Shown: one piece after another, positions 1 through 7,488 of the stretch
How the letters are laid out: every line of letters starts with the position of its first letter
Position numbering within the stretch: the stretch's first letter is position 1
NCBI GenBank assembly: GCA_013205525.1
Contig: JABMMR010000064.1
Span: forward strand, 1-13,467
Source: Burkholderiales bacterium
Lineage (GTDB): Bacteria; Pseudomonadota; Gammaproteobacteria; Burkholderiales; Burkholderiaceae_C
Length of the DNA: 13,467 bases
Direction: 5' to 3'
Notes under the pieces: generated by a model
What the model was told of the DNA's origin: nothing
What the model saw: the letters and a program-made list of their open reading frames with translations, nothing else
Database searches by the model: none
Made by a program: the position numbers and the translations under genes

Positions 1-367
1 AACAAGCATCGGCTTTGACAGCGGGTGAATTTTCTTGGCCGCTGAAGTGCATAGGCACTTTCATGTGCAACACCGTATCGGCTTCCACGCGTTGGAAGTC
101 GATATGCAGCACGAGTTGCTTGAAGGGGTGGTATTGCACATCGCGCAGCAACACTTTGGAGGTTTGACCAGCGAACTCCATCTCGAGGATGGTGGCGTGG
201 AAGGCCTCTTTTTTCAGGGCATGCCAGAGTGCGTTGTGGTCGAGTTCAATGGCCTGGGGCTGATGCGCCTTGCCACCATAGACGATACCGGGCGTGCGGC
301 CGGTGATGCGAAGACGGCGGCTCGCACCCGTCCCCTGCTTAGCGCGCTCAAAAGCGACAAATTTCAT
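1..367 (-). CDS. rplY: 50S ribosomal protein L25 / general stress protein Ctc, partial (3' end outside window)
   Basis: Binds 5S rRNA in the large ribosomal subunit; long forms with an extra C-terminal domain belong to the TL5/Ctc group. Reading the minus strand from the ATG at 367 gives 122 codons with no stop before the window edge. The start [20 protein letters not shown], then [10 protein letters not shown] and later [10 protein letters not shown], are hallmarks of the L25 N-terminal beta barrel. The reading continues past residue 95 ([15 protein letters not shown]), the point where the Ctc-type C-terminal domain begins, so I infer the long form of roughly 200 residues. An AGGAG Shine-Dalgarno sits 6 bases before the ATG and fixes the start. 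It lies 99 bases downstream of prs on the same strand, the usual prs-rplY order. The C-terminal part and stop codon cannot be seen. Confidence 0.95.
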   Translation of the reverse strand, partial: MKFVAFERAKQGTGASRRLRITGRTPGIVYGGKAHQPQAIELDHNALWHALKKEAFHATILEMEFAGQTSKVLLRDVQYHPFKQLVLHIDFQRVEADTVLHMKVPMHFSGQENSPAVKADAC

Positions 368-373
368 TTTCTT

Positions 374-378
374 CTCCT
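374..378 (-). promoter_or_regulatory. Ribosome binding site of rplY
   Basis: AGGAG on the minus strand, 6 bases before the ATG at 367. It is the clearest Shine-Dalgarno in this block and supports the chosen rplY start. Confidence 0.8.
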
Positions 379-413
379 GATGAAGTCCACCGCGACCAGT
401 GTGACTTCGGTTT

Positions 414-436
414 CAATAAAGGGCTGTGAACAGCCC
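414..436 (-). terminator. Hairpin plus T-rich tail between prs and rplY (weak terminator or attenuator)
   Basis: On the minus strand GGGCTG-TTCA-CAGCCC forms a 6-bp, GC-rich perfect stem with a 4-base loop (421-436), directly followed by TTTATTG. This resembles an intrinsic terminator, but the T tract is short and broken. It lies 31 bases after the prs stop and 47 bases before the rplY RBS. It may trim or reduce read-through from prs into rplY rather than end transcription fully. The structure is seen; its function is inferred. Confidence 0.4.
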
Positions 437-466
437 CGCTGTGTTGTCCTCAGATCTGGGCAAGCT

Positions 467-1441
467 TTAAAAAAGCTGATCCTGATCGGAGAACAAACTC
501 ATGACCGACTCTCCTTTGGCGATGCGCTGAATCGTCTCCGCGATCAGCGGCGCCACAGAGAGTTGGCGAATTTTGGAACATGCCAGCGCTTGCGCGTTGA
601 GCGGAATGGTGTTGGTGACCACCACTTCATCAAGGGCCGCACCGTTGGTGATGCGCTCAATGGCGGGGCCAGAAAAAATCGGGTGGGTGCAATAGGCATA
701 GACCTTTTTGGCGCCACGTTGCTTGAGCACTTCGGCGGCTTTGACCAAAGTGCCAGCAGTGTCAATCATGTCATCCATGACCACGCAGTTACGGCCTTCA
801 ATGTCACCAATGACGTGCATCACTTCAGACACATTGGCTCTGGGTCTGCGTTTGTCAATGATGGCCAAATCGCAATCCAGTTGCTTGGCCAAAGCGCGAG
901 CCCTCACCACGCCGCCTACATCAGGCGAGACAACGATCAGGTCGTCGTAGTTTTGCAAGCGCAAATCGCCCAACAACACCGGCGAGGCGTAAATATTGTC
1001 GACAGGGATATCGAAAAAACCCTGAATTTGGTCGGCATGCAAGTCCATGGTCAGCACCCGCGCCACACCCACGGTTTGCAGCAAATCGGCAACAACTTTG
1101 GCCGAAATAGGCACACGCGAAGAGCGCGGGCGGCGGTCTTGGCGGGCATAGCCAAAATAGGGGATGACTGCGCTGATGCGTTCAGCTGAGGCGCGCTTTA
1201 AAGCGTCCACCATGATCAGCAGTTCCATCAGGTTTTCATTGGTGGGGTTACAGGTCGACTGCACCACAAAAACGTCACGGGCACGCACGTTTTGGTTGAT
1301 TTCGACGGTGACTTCGCCGTCGGAGAAACGGCCCACCTCAGCTGCGCCGAGCTTGATGCCCAGTTGAACTGCGATTTCCGCGGCCAAGACGGGGTTGGCG
1401 TTGCCGGTGAAAACCATGAAATCGGAGGGAGCGTTAGACAT
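467..1441 (-). CDS. prs: Ribose-phosphate pyrophosphokinase (PRPP synthetase)
   Basis: Transfers pyrophosphate from ATP to ribose 5-phosphate to make PRPP, the precursor for purines, pyrimidines, NAD, histidine and tryptophan. Cytosolic, hexameric class I enzyme. From the ATG at 1441 it has 324 residues, close to the family length. Visible motifs: FGYARQDRR near 96-104 (ATP-binding region), [12 protein letters not shown] at 133-144, the flexible-loop segment [12 protein letters not shown] at 197-208, and the PRPP-binding loop [12 protein letters not shown] at 220-231. A GTG at 1468 would add nine residues; I prefer the ATG because related proteins begin a few residues before MVFTGNANP. Neither start has a convincing Shine-Dalgarno, so the exact start is uncertain. 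It follows tRNA-Gln by 50 bases and precedes rplY, a conserved order. Confidence 0.97.
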   Translation of the reverse strand: MSNAPSDFMVFTGNANPVLAAEIAVQLGIKLGAAEVGRFSDGEVTVEINQNVRARDVFVVQSTCNPTNENLMELLIMVDALKRASAERISAVIPYFGYARQDRRPRSSRVPISAKVVADLLQTVGVARVLTMDLHADQIQGFFDIPVDNIYASPVLLGDLRLQNYDDLIVVSPDVGGVVRARALAKQLDCDLAIIDKRRPRANVSEVMHVIGDIEGRNCVVMDDMIDTAGTLVKAAEVLKQRGAKKVYAYCTHPIFSGPAIERITNGAALDEVVVTNTIPLNAQALACSKIRQLSVAPLIAETIQRIAKGESVMSLFSDQDQLF

Positions 1442-1491
1442 GGCTGGCGTGAATGGTTGAACCGTCACTTACGGCGAAGTGCAAAAAAAGG

Positions 1492-1568
1492 TGGCAGGGG
1501 AAGAAGGACTCGAACCTTCGCATGCTGGAATCAAAATCCAGTGCCTTAACCAACTTGGCGACTCCCCT
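1492..1568 (-). tRNA. glnQ-type tRNA-Gln(UUG): tRNA-Gln (anticodon UUG)
   Basis: The minus strand folds as a full 77-base cloverleaf. The acceptor stem is AGGGGAG with TTCCCCT (last pair G-T), with discriminator G and an encoded CCA at 1494-1492. The anticodon stem is CTGGA/TCCAG around the loop TTTTGAT, giving anticodon TTG. The T arm carries GGTTCGAGTCC. It lies between ispE (33 bases upstream) and prs, where many beta- and gammaproteobacteria have a tRNA-Gln, and is probably processed from a shared transcript. The symbol field is descriptive only. Confidence 0.96.
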
Positions 1569-1601
1569 ACACGGGAAACCTGTTTTTCAACACGCTTCCA
1601 G

Positions 1602-2447
1602 CTAATCGTCGCAGGAGACCCATCGGTGCAAAGGATGAACCTCCAAATTACTGCAAATTTGCAAAATCCATGCTTCGGGAGGGTGGGCTAACACCGTCGA
1701 AGGCTCGATTTTGGCAAACACCGCGCTACCTGAACCCGTCATCGTGGGTTGCAAACCTTGGTTTTCCAGCCAACGCAGGGCTTGAGAAACCTCGGGACAC
1801 AGCCTTTGGGCAACGGCTTGCAAGTCATTACGCCCAAAGGCGTAAGGCTGTGCAGCAAAGTCGGCCATTGTAGCAGGCTGCGTATCGCGAACCAACGTTG
1901 GGTCTTGAAAAATCGTGGCGGTGGACAGGCCCTGCCGCGGTTTAAGCACCACAAACCGCGCCGCCGGCAGATCGATGGCTTGGAGTTCTTCACCAATGCC
2001 TTGGACCCAAGCGTTACGACCACCCAGGAAAAAAGGCACATCTGCACCCAAGCTCGCACCCAGGGGCAGCAAGCGCGAGAGTGGCCAGTTCAGCCCCCAC
2101 AGTCGGTTCAAGGCCAGCAAAGTGGTGGCGGCATCTGAAGAACCTCCGCCCAAACCAGCTTCTGAGGGCAGGTTTTTTTTCACCTGAATCAGCGCCCCCT
2201 TGGTGGTGCCACTGGCCTGCTGCAGCGCTTGGGCCGCCTTCAAGATCAGGTCGATTTCAGGCAAAGGCGTGCTCAGGTCATGGCGAAGCAATTGAGCGTC
2301 TTCTCGCAAGTCAAAGTGCAACTCATCCCACCAATCGATCAACATAAAGGCCGATTGCAGCAGGTGATAGCCATCGGCGCGTCTGCCCGTGACGTGCAAA
2401 AACAAATTCAGCTTGGCGGGTGCAGGGACGTGGTGCAGGAACTGCAT
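1602..2447 (-). CDS. ispE: 4-diphosphocytidyl-2-C-methyl-D-erythritol kinase
   Basis: Cytosolic GHMP-family kinase that phosphorylates the 2-hydroxyl of CDP-methylerythritol with ATP, a middle step of the MEP pathway to IPP and DMAPP. The protein has 281 residues, the usual length (E. coli has 283). Visible: PAPAKLNLFLHV at 8-19 with the substrate-pocket Lys12; the glycine-rich ATP loop PSEAGLGGGSSDAA at 94-107; LGADVPFF at 133-140 with the expected catalytic Asp136; and the C-terminal GHMP motif TGSGS at 237-241. The gene starts 13 bases after the lolB stop, so the two are almost certainly cotranscribed; tRNA-Gln and prs follow. No strong Shine-Dalgarno precedes the ATG, but the N-terminus matches the family so the start is likely right. 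Confidence 0.97.
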   Translation of the reverse strand: MQFLHHVPAPAKLNLFLHVTGRRADGYHLLQSAFMLIDWWDELHFDLREDAQLLRHDLSTPLPEIDLILKAAQALQQASGTTKGALIQVKKNLPSEAGLGGGSSDAATTLLALNRLWGLNWPLSRLLPLGASLGADVPFFLGGRNAWVQGIGEELQAIDLPAARFVVLKPRQGLSTATIFQDPTLVRDTQPATMADFAAQPYAFGRNDLQAVAQRLCPEVSQALRWLENQGLQPTMTGSGSAVFAKIEPSTVLAHPPEAWILQICSNLEVHPLHRWVSCDD

Positions 2448-2460
2448 GGCAATACAAGAT

Positions 2461-2979
2461 TCAAGATGGGGGGTCTAGCAGCAAGGTTAACAGCAAGGCG
2501 GGCAGGGGTTGCTGGCGTTCAGCCAGCACGCGGCGACCTTTTTTCAATACGTCGGCGTTGATTTGCCACCCAGCGACTGCAGGACCTTCACGGTCTAGCC
2601 AAATCAACAACTGCGGCAGAGGCAAGGCGGCGCCCGTGAGGCCTTGGGTCAGTTCATCCATGGAGGCAAATTGCTGGATATCGCTGCTTTGCTGAAGGCT
2701 GGCGCCTTGCGGGCTCCAGCGCACCACGGCCAAGGTGGTGCCCAAAGGCGAGAGCAAATGAAGTTGGCCTTGTTCGGCGTGTCCGGACATTTCAAATGCC
2801 GTACTGAATTGCTCAGGCGGGTTTTTGGCTACCCGCAGGGTCAGGCGGCCTTCCCAATACCCTATGGCGACTGAATTGGCTGTATTGTTTGCCGCTTGTC
2901 GAGGGGGGTGGGTACAAGCGCAGAGCAAAACAAGCATGACAGCGCTCAGCGCGCGCCAGCCAGTTTTGCCATTGAACAT
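2461..2979 (-). CDS. lolB: Outer-membrane lipoprotein LolB (lipoprotein receptor)
   Basis: Receives lipoproteins from the periplasmic carrier LolA and inserts them into the inner leaflet of the outer membrane. The protein has 172 residues. It has a lipoprotein signal: positive residues, a hydrophobic stretch (LSAVMLVLLCAC) and a lipobox Leu19-Cys20-Ala21-Cys22, so Cys22 is the expected lipidated residue. Downstream, WEGRLTLRV, the LLSPLGTTLAVV segment and the closing run of leucines fit the LolA/LolB fold, which is poorly conserved in sequence. It is on the short side for the family (E. coli 207 residues). Its ATG overlaps the TGA of the upstream TPR gene (TGATG), suggesting translational coupling, and ispE follows after 13 bases. 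Family assignment rests partly on this conserved lolB-ispE-prs order. Confidence 0.9.
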   Translation of the reverse strand: MFNGKTGWRALSAVMLVLLCACTHPPRQAANNTANSVAIGYWEGRLTLRVAKNPPEQFSTAFEMSGHAEQGQLHLLSPLGTTLAVVRWSPQGASLQQSSDIQQFASMDELTQGLTGAALPLPQLLIWLDREGPAVAGWQINADVLKKGRRVLAERQQPLPALLLTLLLDPPS

Positions 2980-4742
2980 CAGAGTTTGACTTTCAAACGC
3001 TTAAGGGTTTGTTGCAAAAGGTCGTTGTTTTGATCAAGGCGCATGGCATCCCGCCAAATTTTGAGGGCCTTGTCTTGCTGCCCCAAACTCCAGTGAACTT
3101 CGCCCAAATGGGCGGCAATTTCCACATCTGGCCGGTTGGAATAGGCGCGCTCCAAGATAGCCAAAGCCGAGAGTTTGTTGCCCATGCGGAATTCAACCCA
3201 TCCCAAACTGTCGACAATGAACGGGTCTTCAGGGGCAAATTCAAGGGCTTTGACTATCAGTTCTCTGGCCTCGGGTAAACGCAGATTGCGATCGGCCAAA
3301 GAAAAACCCAAGGCGTTATAAGCGTGTTGAAAGTCGGGTTTGTCGGCGATGATGCTGCGCAAAAGATTTTCCATCTCATCGAGTCGGCCCAGTTTTTCAG
3401 ACATCATGGCAACTTCGTAGCGCAAGTCGAGGTCGCTCGGGTCTTCCTTGCTGGCTTGGAGCAAAACTTGGTAGGCGTCGTCGTATTTTTTGTAGTCCCG
3501 CAGTAATTTGACTTCAGCTTGCAAACGCCCGCGCTTGGCTTGCGGGGTGTTGGTGGGCAACTGGGCAATCAGGGCTCGGGCTTTGTTGATGTCACCTTTG
3601 CTGGCGATCAAGTTGGCTCTTTGCACTTGGACTTGCGTAAGTTGCTCGGGGTCGTCAATTTTATTGAGCCAAGATTCGGCTTGGGCATTGTTTTTGGCTT
3701 TGAGTTCGATTTGGGAAAGCATCAAATAAGCCTGCGAAAGGCCGCGGACTTCTTGTTTGTCTTTTTCTAAATCTAAAAACCGCAACAAAGACACTTTGGC
3801 ATCTGTATCTTGAGCTTGCTCAATTTGCACCGCGCCCAACAGCAGCCAGACATCCGAAAAATTGGGCATCTCTTGGGCGAGTTTTCGCAATTGAGCCAAG
3901 GCGTCGTTGAGGCGCTGGTTATCTATCAATACTCTTGCATAGCTGAGTTGCAAGCTGGTTTGCCCACTTTTTTGCAAGGCCTTGAGCACCAAATCCTCGG
4001 CCTGCGACTCGCCCAGCGAGAACAACTCCAGCGCCAGCATGGTGGGTTCGGGCGACTCTGGGGATTTGGCCAAGGCTAATTTGGCGGCTTCAACTGCTTG
4101 GGGCAGCTTTTTGGCCCATATGCGCATACGCCCTATCGTGGTCCAAGAGGCACCAGCGGTGCTTTCTTTGTTCGTGAAGGGCGTGAGCGCTTGTTCAACC
4201 ACCGCATTGGCCAGTTCTTTGTCTTTGACTTGTGAATAGATTTGCGCTATGCCAATGATGGCGTCGGCTTGTTGCTCGGGGGGAAGCAAACTGATGCTAG
4301 AGCGCAAAGTGGTGACACTTTCAGCCAACTGGTTCAAGGCGATCTGCACTTGAAGCACGTAGCTATTGGCTTCTTGCGACTTGGGGTGTGCTTTTGTCCA
4401 AGCTTTCGCGCTTTCAAGCGCTGAGGTACCAGAGCGTGCAGCCAAGGCCACCTCAACAGAGCGCTTGTACAGGGCTGGGTCACCGCTTTTTCGTGCGGCT
4501 TCAAAAATCATTGAGAAGCCAGCGCTAGGGTCACCTTGGGCAATTTGCATCTCGCCCAGCAGAATCAACATCAGCCACTCGGAACTCAAATTGGAGTTCT
4601 CTATGGCGGCGGAATCTGGCTGCTCAGGCAAGGGCGATGGCTGCGCCCAAGCCAAGTGAAATGAGCTGGTGGAGATGACCAAACTGGCCGCACCCGTCAG
4701 CAAAGCGCCGCGCAGTGTGTGTAAAGGGGAGTGAGATTTCAT
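2979..4742 (-). CDS. Exported tetratricopeptide-repeat protein, LbcA-like by position
   Basis: The ATG at 4742 gives 587 residues; a GTG one codon earlier (4745) is an alternative. The N-terminus has a cleavable Sec-type signal peptide: basic start, hydrophobic core ([13 protein letters not shown]) and an AWA-Q site near residue 33. There is no cysteine anywhere in the protein, so it is not a lipoprotein and should be periplasmic. The rest is helical TPR material. The last repeats are clearest, around 474-574, with pairs such as [50 protein letters not shown] and [24 protein letters not shown]. It overlaps lolB by one base. In Pseudomonas aeruginosa the TPR lipoprotein next to lolB is LbcA, which activates the CtpA protease. 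Homology here is inferred from architecture and synteny, not shown by alignment. Confidence 0.85.
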   Translation of the reverse strand: MKSHSPLHTLRGALLTGAASLVISTSSFHLAWAQPSPLPEQPDSAAIENSNLSSEWLMLILLGEMQIAQGDPSAGFSMIFEAARKSGDPALYKRSVEVALAARSGTSALESAKAWTKAHPKSQEANSYVLQVQIALNQLAESVTTLRSSISLLPPEQQADAIIGIAQIYSQVKDKELANAVVEQALTPFTNKESTAGASWTTIGRMRIWAKKLPQAVEAAKLALAKSPESPEPTMLALELFSLGESQAEDLVLKALQKSGQTSLQLSYARVLIDNQRLNDALAQLRKLAQEMPNFSDVWLLLGAVQIEQAQDTDAKVSLLRFLDLEKDKQEVRGLSQAYLMLSQIELKAKNNAQAESWLNKIDDPEQLTQVQVQRANLIASKGDINKARALIAQLPTNTPQAKRGRLQAEVKLLRDYKKYDDAYQVLLQASKEDPSDLDLRYEVAMMSEKLGRLDEMENLLRSIIADKPDFQHAYNALGFSLADRNLRLPEARELIVKALEFAPEDPFIVDSLGWVEFRMGNKLSALAILERAYSNRPDVEIAAHLGEVHWSLGQQDKALKIWRDAMRLDQNNDLLQQTLKRLKVKL

Positions 4743-4781
4743 CACCGAATGATAATCGCAGCATTACCTAGTCTGCTTGCC
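4743..4781. promoter_or_regulatory. Divergent intergenic region between the TPR gene and mutM
   Basis: Only 39 bases separate the two divergent start codons. A GATAAT (4751-4756, plus strand) and a TATCAT (4754-4749, minus strand) resemble -10 boxes, but I find no convincing -35 at proper spacing for either. The promoters probably extend into the neighbouring coding sequences. The minus-strand box would put the transcript start almost on the TPR ATG. Confidence 0.35.
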
Positions 4782-5597
4782 ATGCCCGAATTACCCGAAG
4801 TTGAAGTCACTCGCTTGAGTTTTGCCTCACGGATTGCTGGCGCTCAGGTTTTGAATGTGGCCATGGGCAAGGCCTTGCGTTGGCCCTTAGGTTGCAGCGC
4901 CGCAGGCTTGCAAGGCCGCCAAGTGCTGGGCGTGCGCCGCCGAGGCAAGTACTTGTTGCTCGATTTGAGCCAAGGCCTGTTGTTGATCCACCTTGGCATG
5001 TCGGGGTCTTTGTCTTTTGGCCAAGCCTTGTCCCCGCCTGGCGCACATGACCATTTCGATTGCCTGACCGACAAGGGCTTGTTGCGCCTACATGATCCCA
5101 GGCGTTTTGGGGCTGTGGTTTATGCAGAAAGCCAAAACAGTCCGGTTGCTCAAAAGTTGCTTGGGCATTTGGGGGTCGAACCCTTGGAAAACAGCTTCAC
5201 GCCAGAGTTTTTTGCCAAGGCTTTAAAGACACGACAAACAGCCATCAAGCCCTTGCTGCTGGCCGGCGATATTGTGGTGGGGGTGGGAAATATTTATGCC
5301 AGCGAAGCCCTGTTCATGGCCGGTATTCGCCCGACAACCCGCGCTGCTCGCCTTAGCAAGGCACGCGCCTTCAAGCTTCACTCGGCCATCAAGCAAGTGC
5401 TGCTGGCCGCAGTCGCCCAAGGCGGCAGCAGCTTGCGCGATTTCTCCAACGCGCAGGGACAAAACGGCTATTTCCAACTGCAAGCCATGGTCTATGACCG
5501 CGCCGGCCAAGCTTGCCGACTTTGCGACACACCCATTAAGCGTTTGGTTCAGGGGCAGCGTTCTACTTTTTACTGCCCACAATGCCAAAAGCCTTGA
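4782..5597 (+). CDS. mutM: Formamidopyrimidine-DNA glycosylase (8-oxoguanine glycosylase/AP lyase)
   Basis: Excises 8-oxoguanine and formamidopyrimidines paired with C and cleaves the abasic site (beta,delta-elimination). The start is set by chemistry: after Met removal the N-terminal Pro of [11 protein letters not shown] is the nucleophile, so translation must begin at 4782, not at the in-frame ATG at 4731. Length 271 residues, typical. Visible: Pro2, Glu3, Lys56 in [11 protein letters not shown], Met73 in [14 protein letters not shown] at 105-110 (Arg108, Phe109), [12 protein letters not shown] with Asn170, and a C-terminal zinc finger with Cys245, Cys248, Cys265 and Cys268 plus the zinc-finger Arg260. 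All key residues are present, so it should be active. The 3' end overlaps mutY by 16 bases. Confidence 0.98.
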   Translation: MPELPEVEVTRLSFASRIAGAQVLNVAMGKALRWPLGCSAAGLQGRQVLGVRRRGKYLLLDLSQGLLLIHLGMSGSLSFGQALSPPGAHDHFDCLTDKGLLRLHDPRRFGAVVYAESQNSPVAQKLLGHLGVEPLENSFTPEFFAKALKTRQTAIKPLLLAGDIVVGVGNIYASEALFMAGIRPTTRAARLSKARAFKLHSAIKQVLLAAVAQGGSSLRDFSNAQGQNGYFQLQAMVYDRAGQACRLCDTPIKRLVQGQRSTFYCPQCQKP

Positions 5598-6622
5598 ACT
5601 CCCCTGCCAGTTTTGCCAAGCGCTTGCTGGCATGGCAAAAGCTGCACGGCAGGCACGATTTGCCTTGGCAAGTCAGCAACGATCCCTATAAAGTTTGGCT
5701 GTCAGAAATCATGCTGCAACAAACCCAAGTGGTGACGGTGATGGGTTATTACAGCCATTTTTTGCAACGCTTCCCCACTGTTTTTGATTTGGCAAAAGCC
5801 AGCCTCGACGAGGTTTTGGGTCTGTGGAGTGGTTTGGGTTACTACAGCCGAGCGCGCAACTTACACCGCTGCGCGCAAAGGGTGGTGCAAGCGCATGCGG
5901 GTGTGTTTCCAACCAGTAAGCAAGCTTTGCAGCAGTTGCCAGGCATTGGTCCGTCTACCGCTGCAGCGATGGCGTCTTTGTGCTTTGGCCAGCGCGAAGC
6001 GATATTGGATGGCAATGTCAAACGGGTGCTGACGCGGGTCTATGGCTTTGCCCTTGATTTGTCTCAGGCTTCAAATGAAAAAGCTTTGTGGAATATCGCC
6101 GAGCAGGTCTTGCCCAAGCACAGCAGCGACATGCCCGCCTATACCCAAGGCATGATGGATTTGGGCGCCACTTTGTGCAGCCGCACACGACCCGCCTGCG
6201 AGCGTTGCCCCATGCTGGGCTTGTGCGTGGCACAAAAGGAAGGTCAAGCCACGCTCTACCCCGTCAAGCTTCGCAAGCTCAAGCGCAGCGCTGAATCCAT
6301 GTGGTTGTTGTGCGCTCGCACCCAGGACGGCGCGGCTTGGTTGCAGCAGCGCCCACCCATGGGGGTCTGGGCCAGTTTGTACACCCCACCGATTTTCAGC
6401 AGCGAACAGGCCTTGCTGGACTCGCTTCCCAAGAGGCTGCAAACCCAAGTGACTTGGGCGCCGGCTTTCGTGCATGTGCTGACCCATAAAGACTTGCATC
6501 TGCATACCGCGCACTTGGTGCTGAGTGGCGAGAAAACCTTGGGGACGGGCCAATGGTTGTCAAGCCAAGACTGGCCAACAAAGGGTTTGCCAGCACCTGT
6601 ACGTCAGTTGTTGCTGGCCTAA
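5582..6622 (+). CDS. mutY: A/G-specific adenine DNA glycosylase
   Basis: Removes adenine misinserted opposite 8-oxoguanine, so it acts on the lesions that MutM misses before replication. Length 346 residues, near the E. coli 350. Visible: catalytic Glu42 in [10 protein letters not shown], the helix-hairpin-helix [12 protein letters not shown] at 119-130, catalytic Asp143 in [12 protein letters not shown], and the [4Fe-4S] ligands Cys199-X6-Cys206-X2-Cys209-X5-Cys215. The C-terminal part from about residue 230 is the NUDIX-like 8-oxoG recognition domain ([15 protein letters not shown], then [10 protein letters not shown]). The ATG lies inside the last codons of mutM (16-base overlap, different frame) with no clear Shine-Dalgarno, pointing to coupled translation. 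Its TAA overlaps the convergent rapZ stop. Confidence 0.98.
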   Translation: MPKALNSPASFAKRLLAWQKLHGRHDLPWQVSNDPYKVWLSEIMLQQTQVVTVMGYYSHFLQRFPTVFDLAKASLDEVLGLWSGLGYYSRARNLHRCAQRVVQAHAGVFPTSKQALQQLPGIGPSTAAAMASLCFGQREAILDGNVKRVLTRVYGFALDLSQASNEKALWNIAEQVLPKHSSDMPAYTQGMMDLGATLCSRTRPACERCPMLGLCVAQKEGQATLYPVKLRKLKRSAESMWLLCARTQDGAAWLQQRPPMGVWASLYTPPIFSSEQALLDSLPKRLQTQVTWAPAFVHVLTHKDLHLHTAHLVLSGEKTLGTGQWLSSQDWPTKGLPAPVRQLLLA

Positions 6623-7488
6623 AGCGTATCGAGTTCGCGGTGGCGCTTTAAGGTGACCCAGTTGGCGCTAAAGCGCTGCTGCAGGGCTTCAACCAAGAAC
6701 ACCGAGCGGTGTTGCCCGCCGGTGCAACCAATAGCCACAGTCACATAGCTGCGGTGATCATTTTTCAGTGAGGGAAGCCACTGGTCTAAAAAGTCGCAAA
6801 TATGCGTTTGCATTTTTTGCACCGGTGCGAGTTGTGCCAGCCATTGAGCTACAGCGGTGTCGCGGCCTGTGAGAGCTTTGAGCTCGGGTTCGTAATGCGG
6901 GTTGGGCAACATGCGCACATCGAAGACAAAGTCTGCATGCACGGGAATACCCCGCTTGAAAGCGAAGGACTCAAACATCAGCGTAAGTTCAGCGCTGGGC
7001 GCGGTCACCAGCGAATGAATATAGTCTTGCAACTTTCCTGCACGCAACAAACTGGTGTCGATGATGTGCGACTCTTCGCGCAAATCCGATAAAAGCTGTC
7101 GCTCGAGTTCGATGGCCGCAGCCAAATCGAGGGTGGATGCTGCGGCGCCTGAGTCGCTGCGCGACAAAGGATGGTTGCGCCGTGTTTCAGAAAAACGGTG
7201 CACCAGTGTGTCGGTATTGGCGTCTAAAAAAAGTAAGCGAACGTTGATTTGCTGATCTCGCAACTGCGCCAACTGCGCGGGCACCAGATGCAAGGCATGG
7301 GCGCTGCGTACATCCATGGCGATAGCAACCTTGGCTTGCTGTGTGGGGTCTTTCAGTTGCACAAAGGGCAGCAGTAACTCGGGGGGCAGGTTGTCGATGC
7401 AGTAGTAGCCGGCGTCTTCCAAGGCATGCAAGGCAATCGATTTGCCAGAGCCCGACATGCCGGTAATCAAAATAAGTTCGCGATTCAT
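6619..7488 (-). CDS. rapZ: RNase adapter / nucleotide-binding protein RapZ (YvcJ family)
   Basis: A P-loop protein; in E. coli it hands the small RNA GlmZ to RNase E and so controls glucosamine-6-phosphate synthase. Length 289 residues (E. coli 284). Visible: Walker A GMSGSGKS at 10-17, [14 protein letters not shown] from 26, [24 protein letters not shown] at 85-108, and the RNA/ligand-binding C-terminal domain with [20 protein letters not shown] (173-192), [17 protein letters not shown] (194-210) and [11 protein letters not shown] (253-263). The start overlaps the recN stop by four bases (ATGA), so it is coupled to recN. GlmZ is not known outside enterobacteria, so the partner here is unknown. 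Its TAG overlaps the mutY TAA on the other strand. Confidence 0.96.
   Translation of the reverse strand: MNRELILITGMSGSGKSIALHALEDAGYYCIDNLPPELLLPFVQLKDPTQQAKVAIAMDVRSAHALHLVPAQLAQLRDQQINVRLLFLDANTDTLVHRFSETRRNHPLSRSDSGAAASTLDLAAAIELERQLLSDLREESHIIDTSLLRAGKLQDYIHSLVTAPSAELTLMFESFAFKRGIPVHADFVFDVRMLPNPHYEPELKALTGRDTAVAQWLAQLAPVQKMQTHICDFLDQWLPSLKNDHRSYVTVAIGCTGGQHRSVFLVEALQQRFSANWVTLKRHRELDTL

Noticed and set aside
35..1189. A 384-codon open frame on the plus strand opposite prs and rplY
   Set aside because: It lies antisense to two clearly identified genes, and its translation is low-complexity His/Arg-rich with no family resemblance. It is explained by the codon bias of the opposite strand.
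4731..4781. N-terminal extension of mutM from the ATG at 4731
   Set aside because: MutM needs Pro2 at the mature N-terminus for catalysis, so 17 extra residues would inactivate it. The extension also overlaps the TPR start.
6071..6553. A 160-codon minus-strand frame inside mutY
   Set aside because: It is fully nested antisense to conserved mutY catalytic and Fe-S codons and has no recognisable domain.
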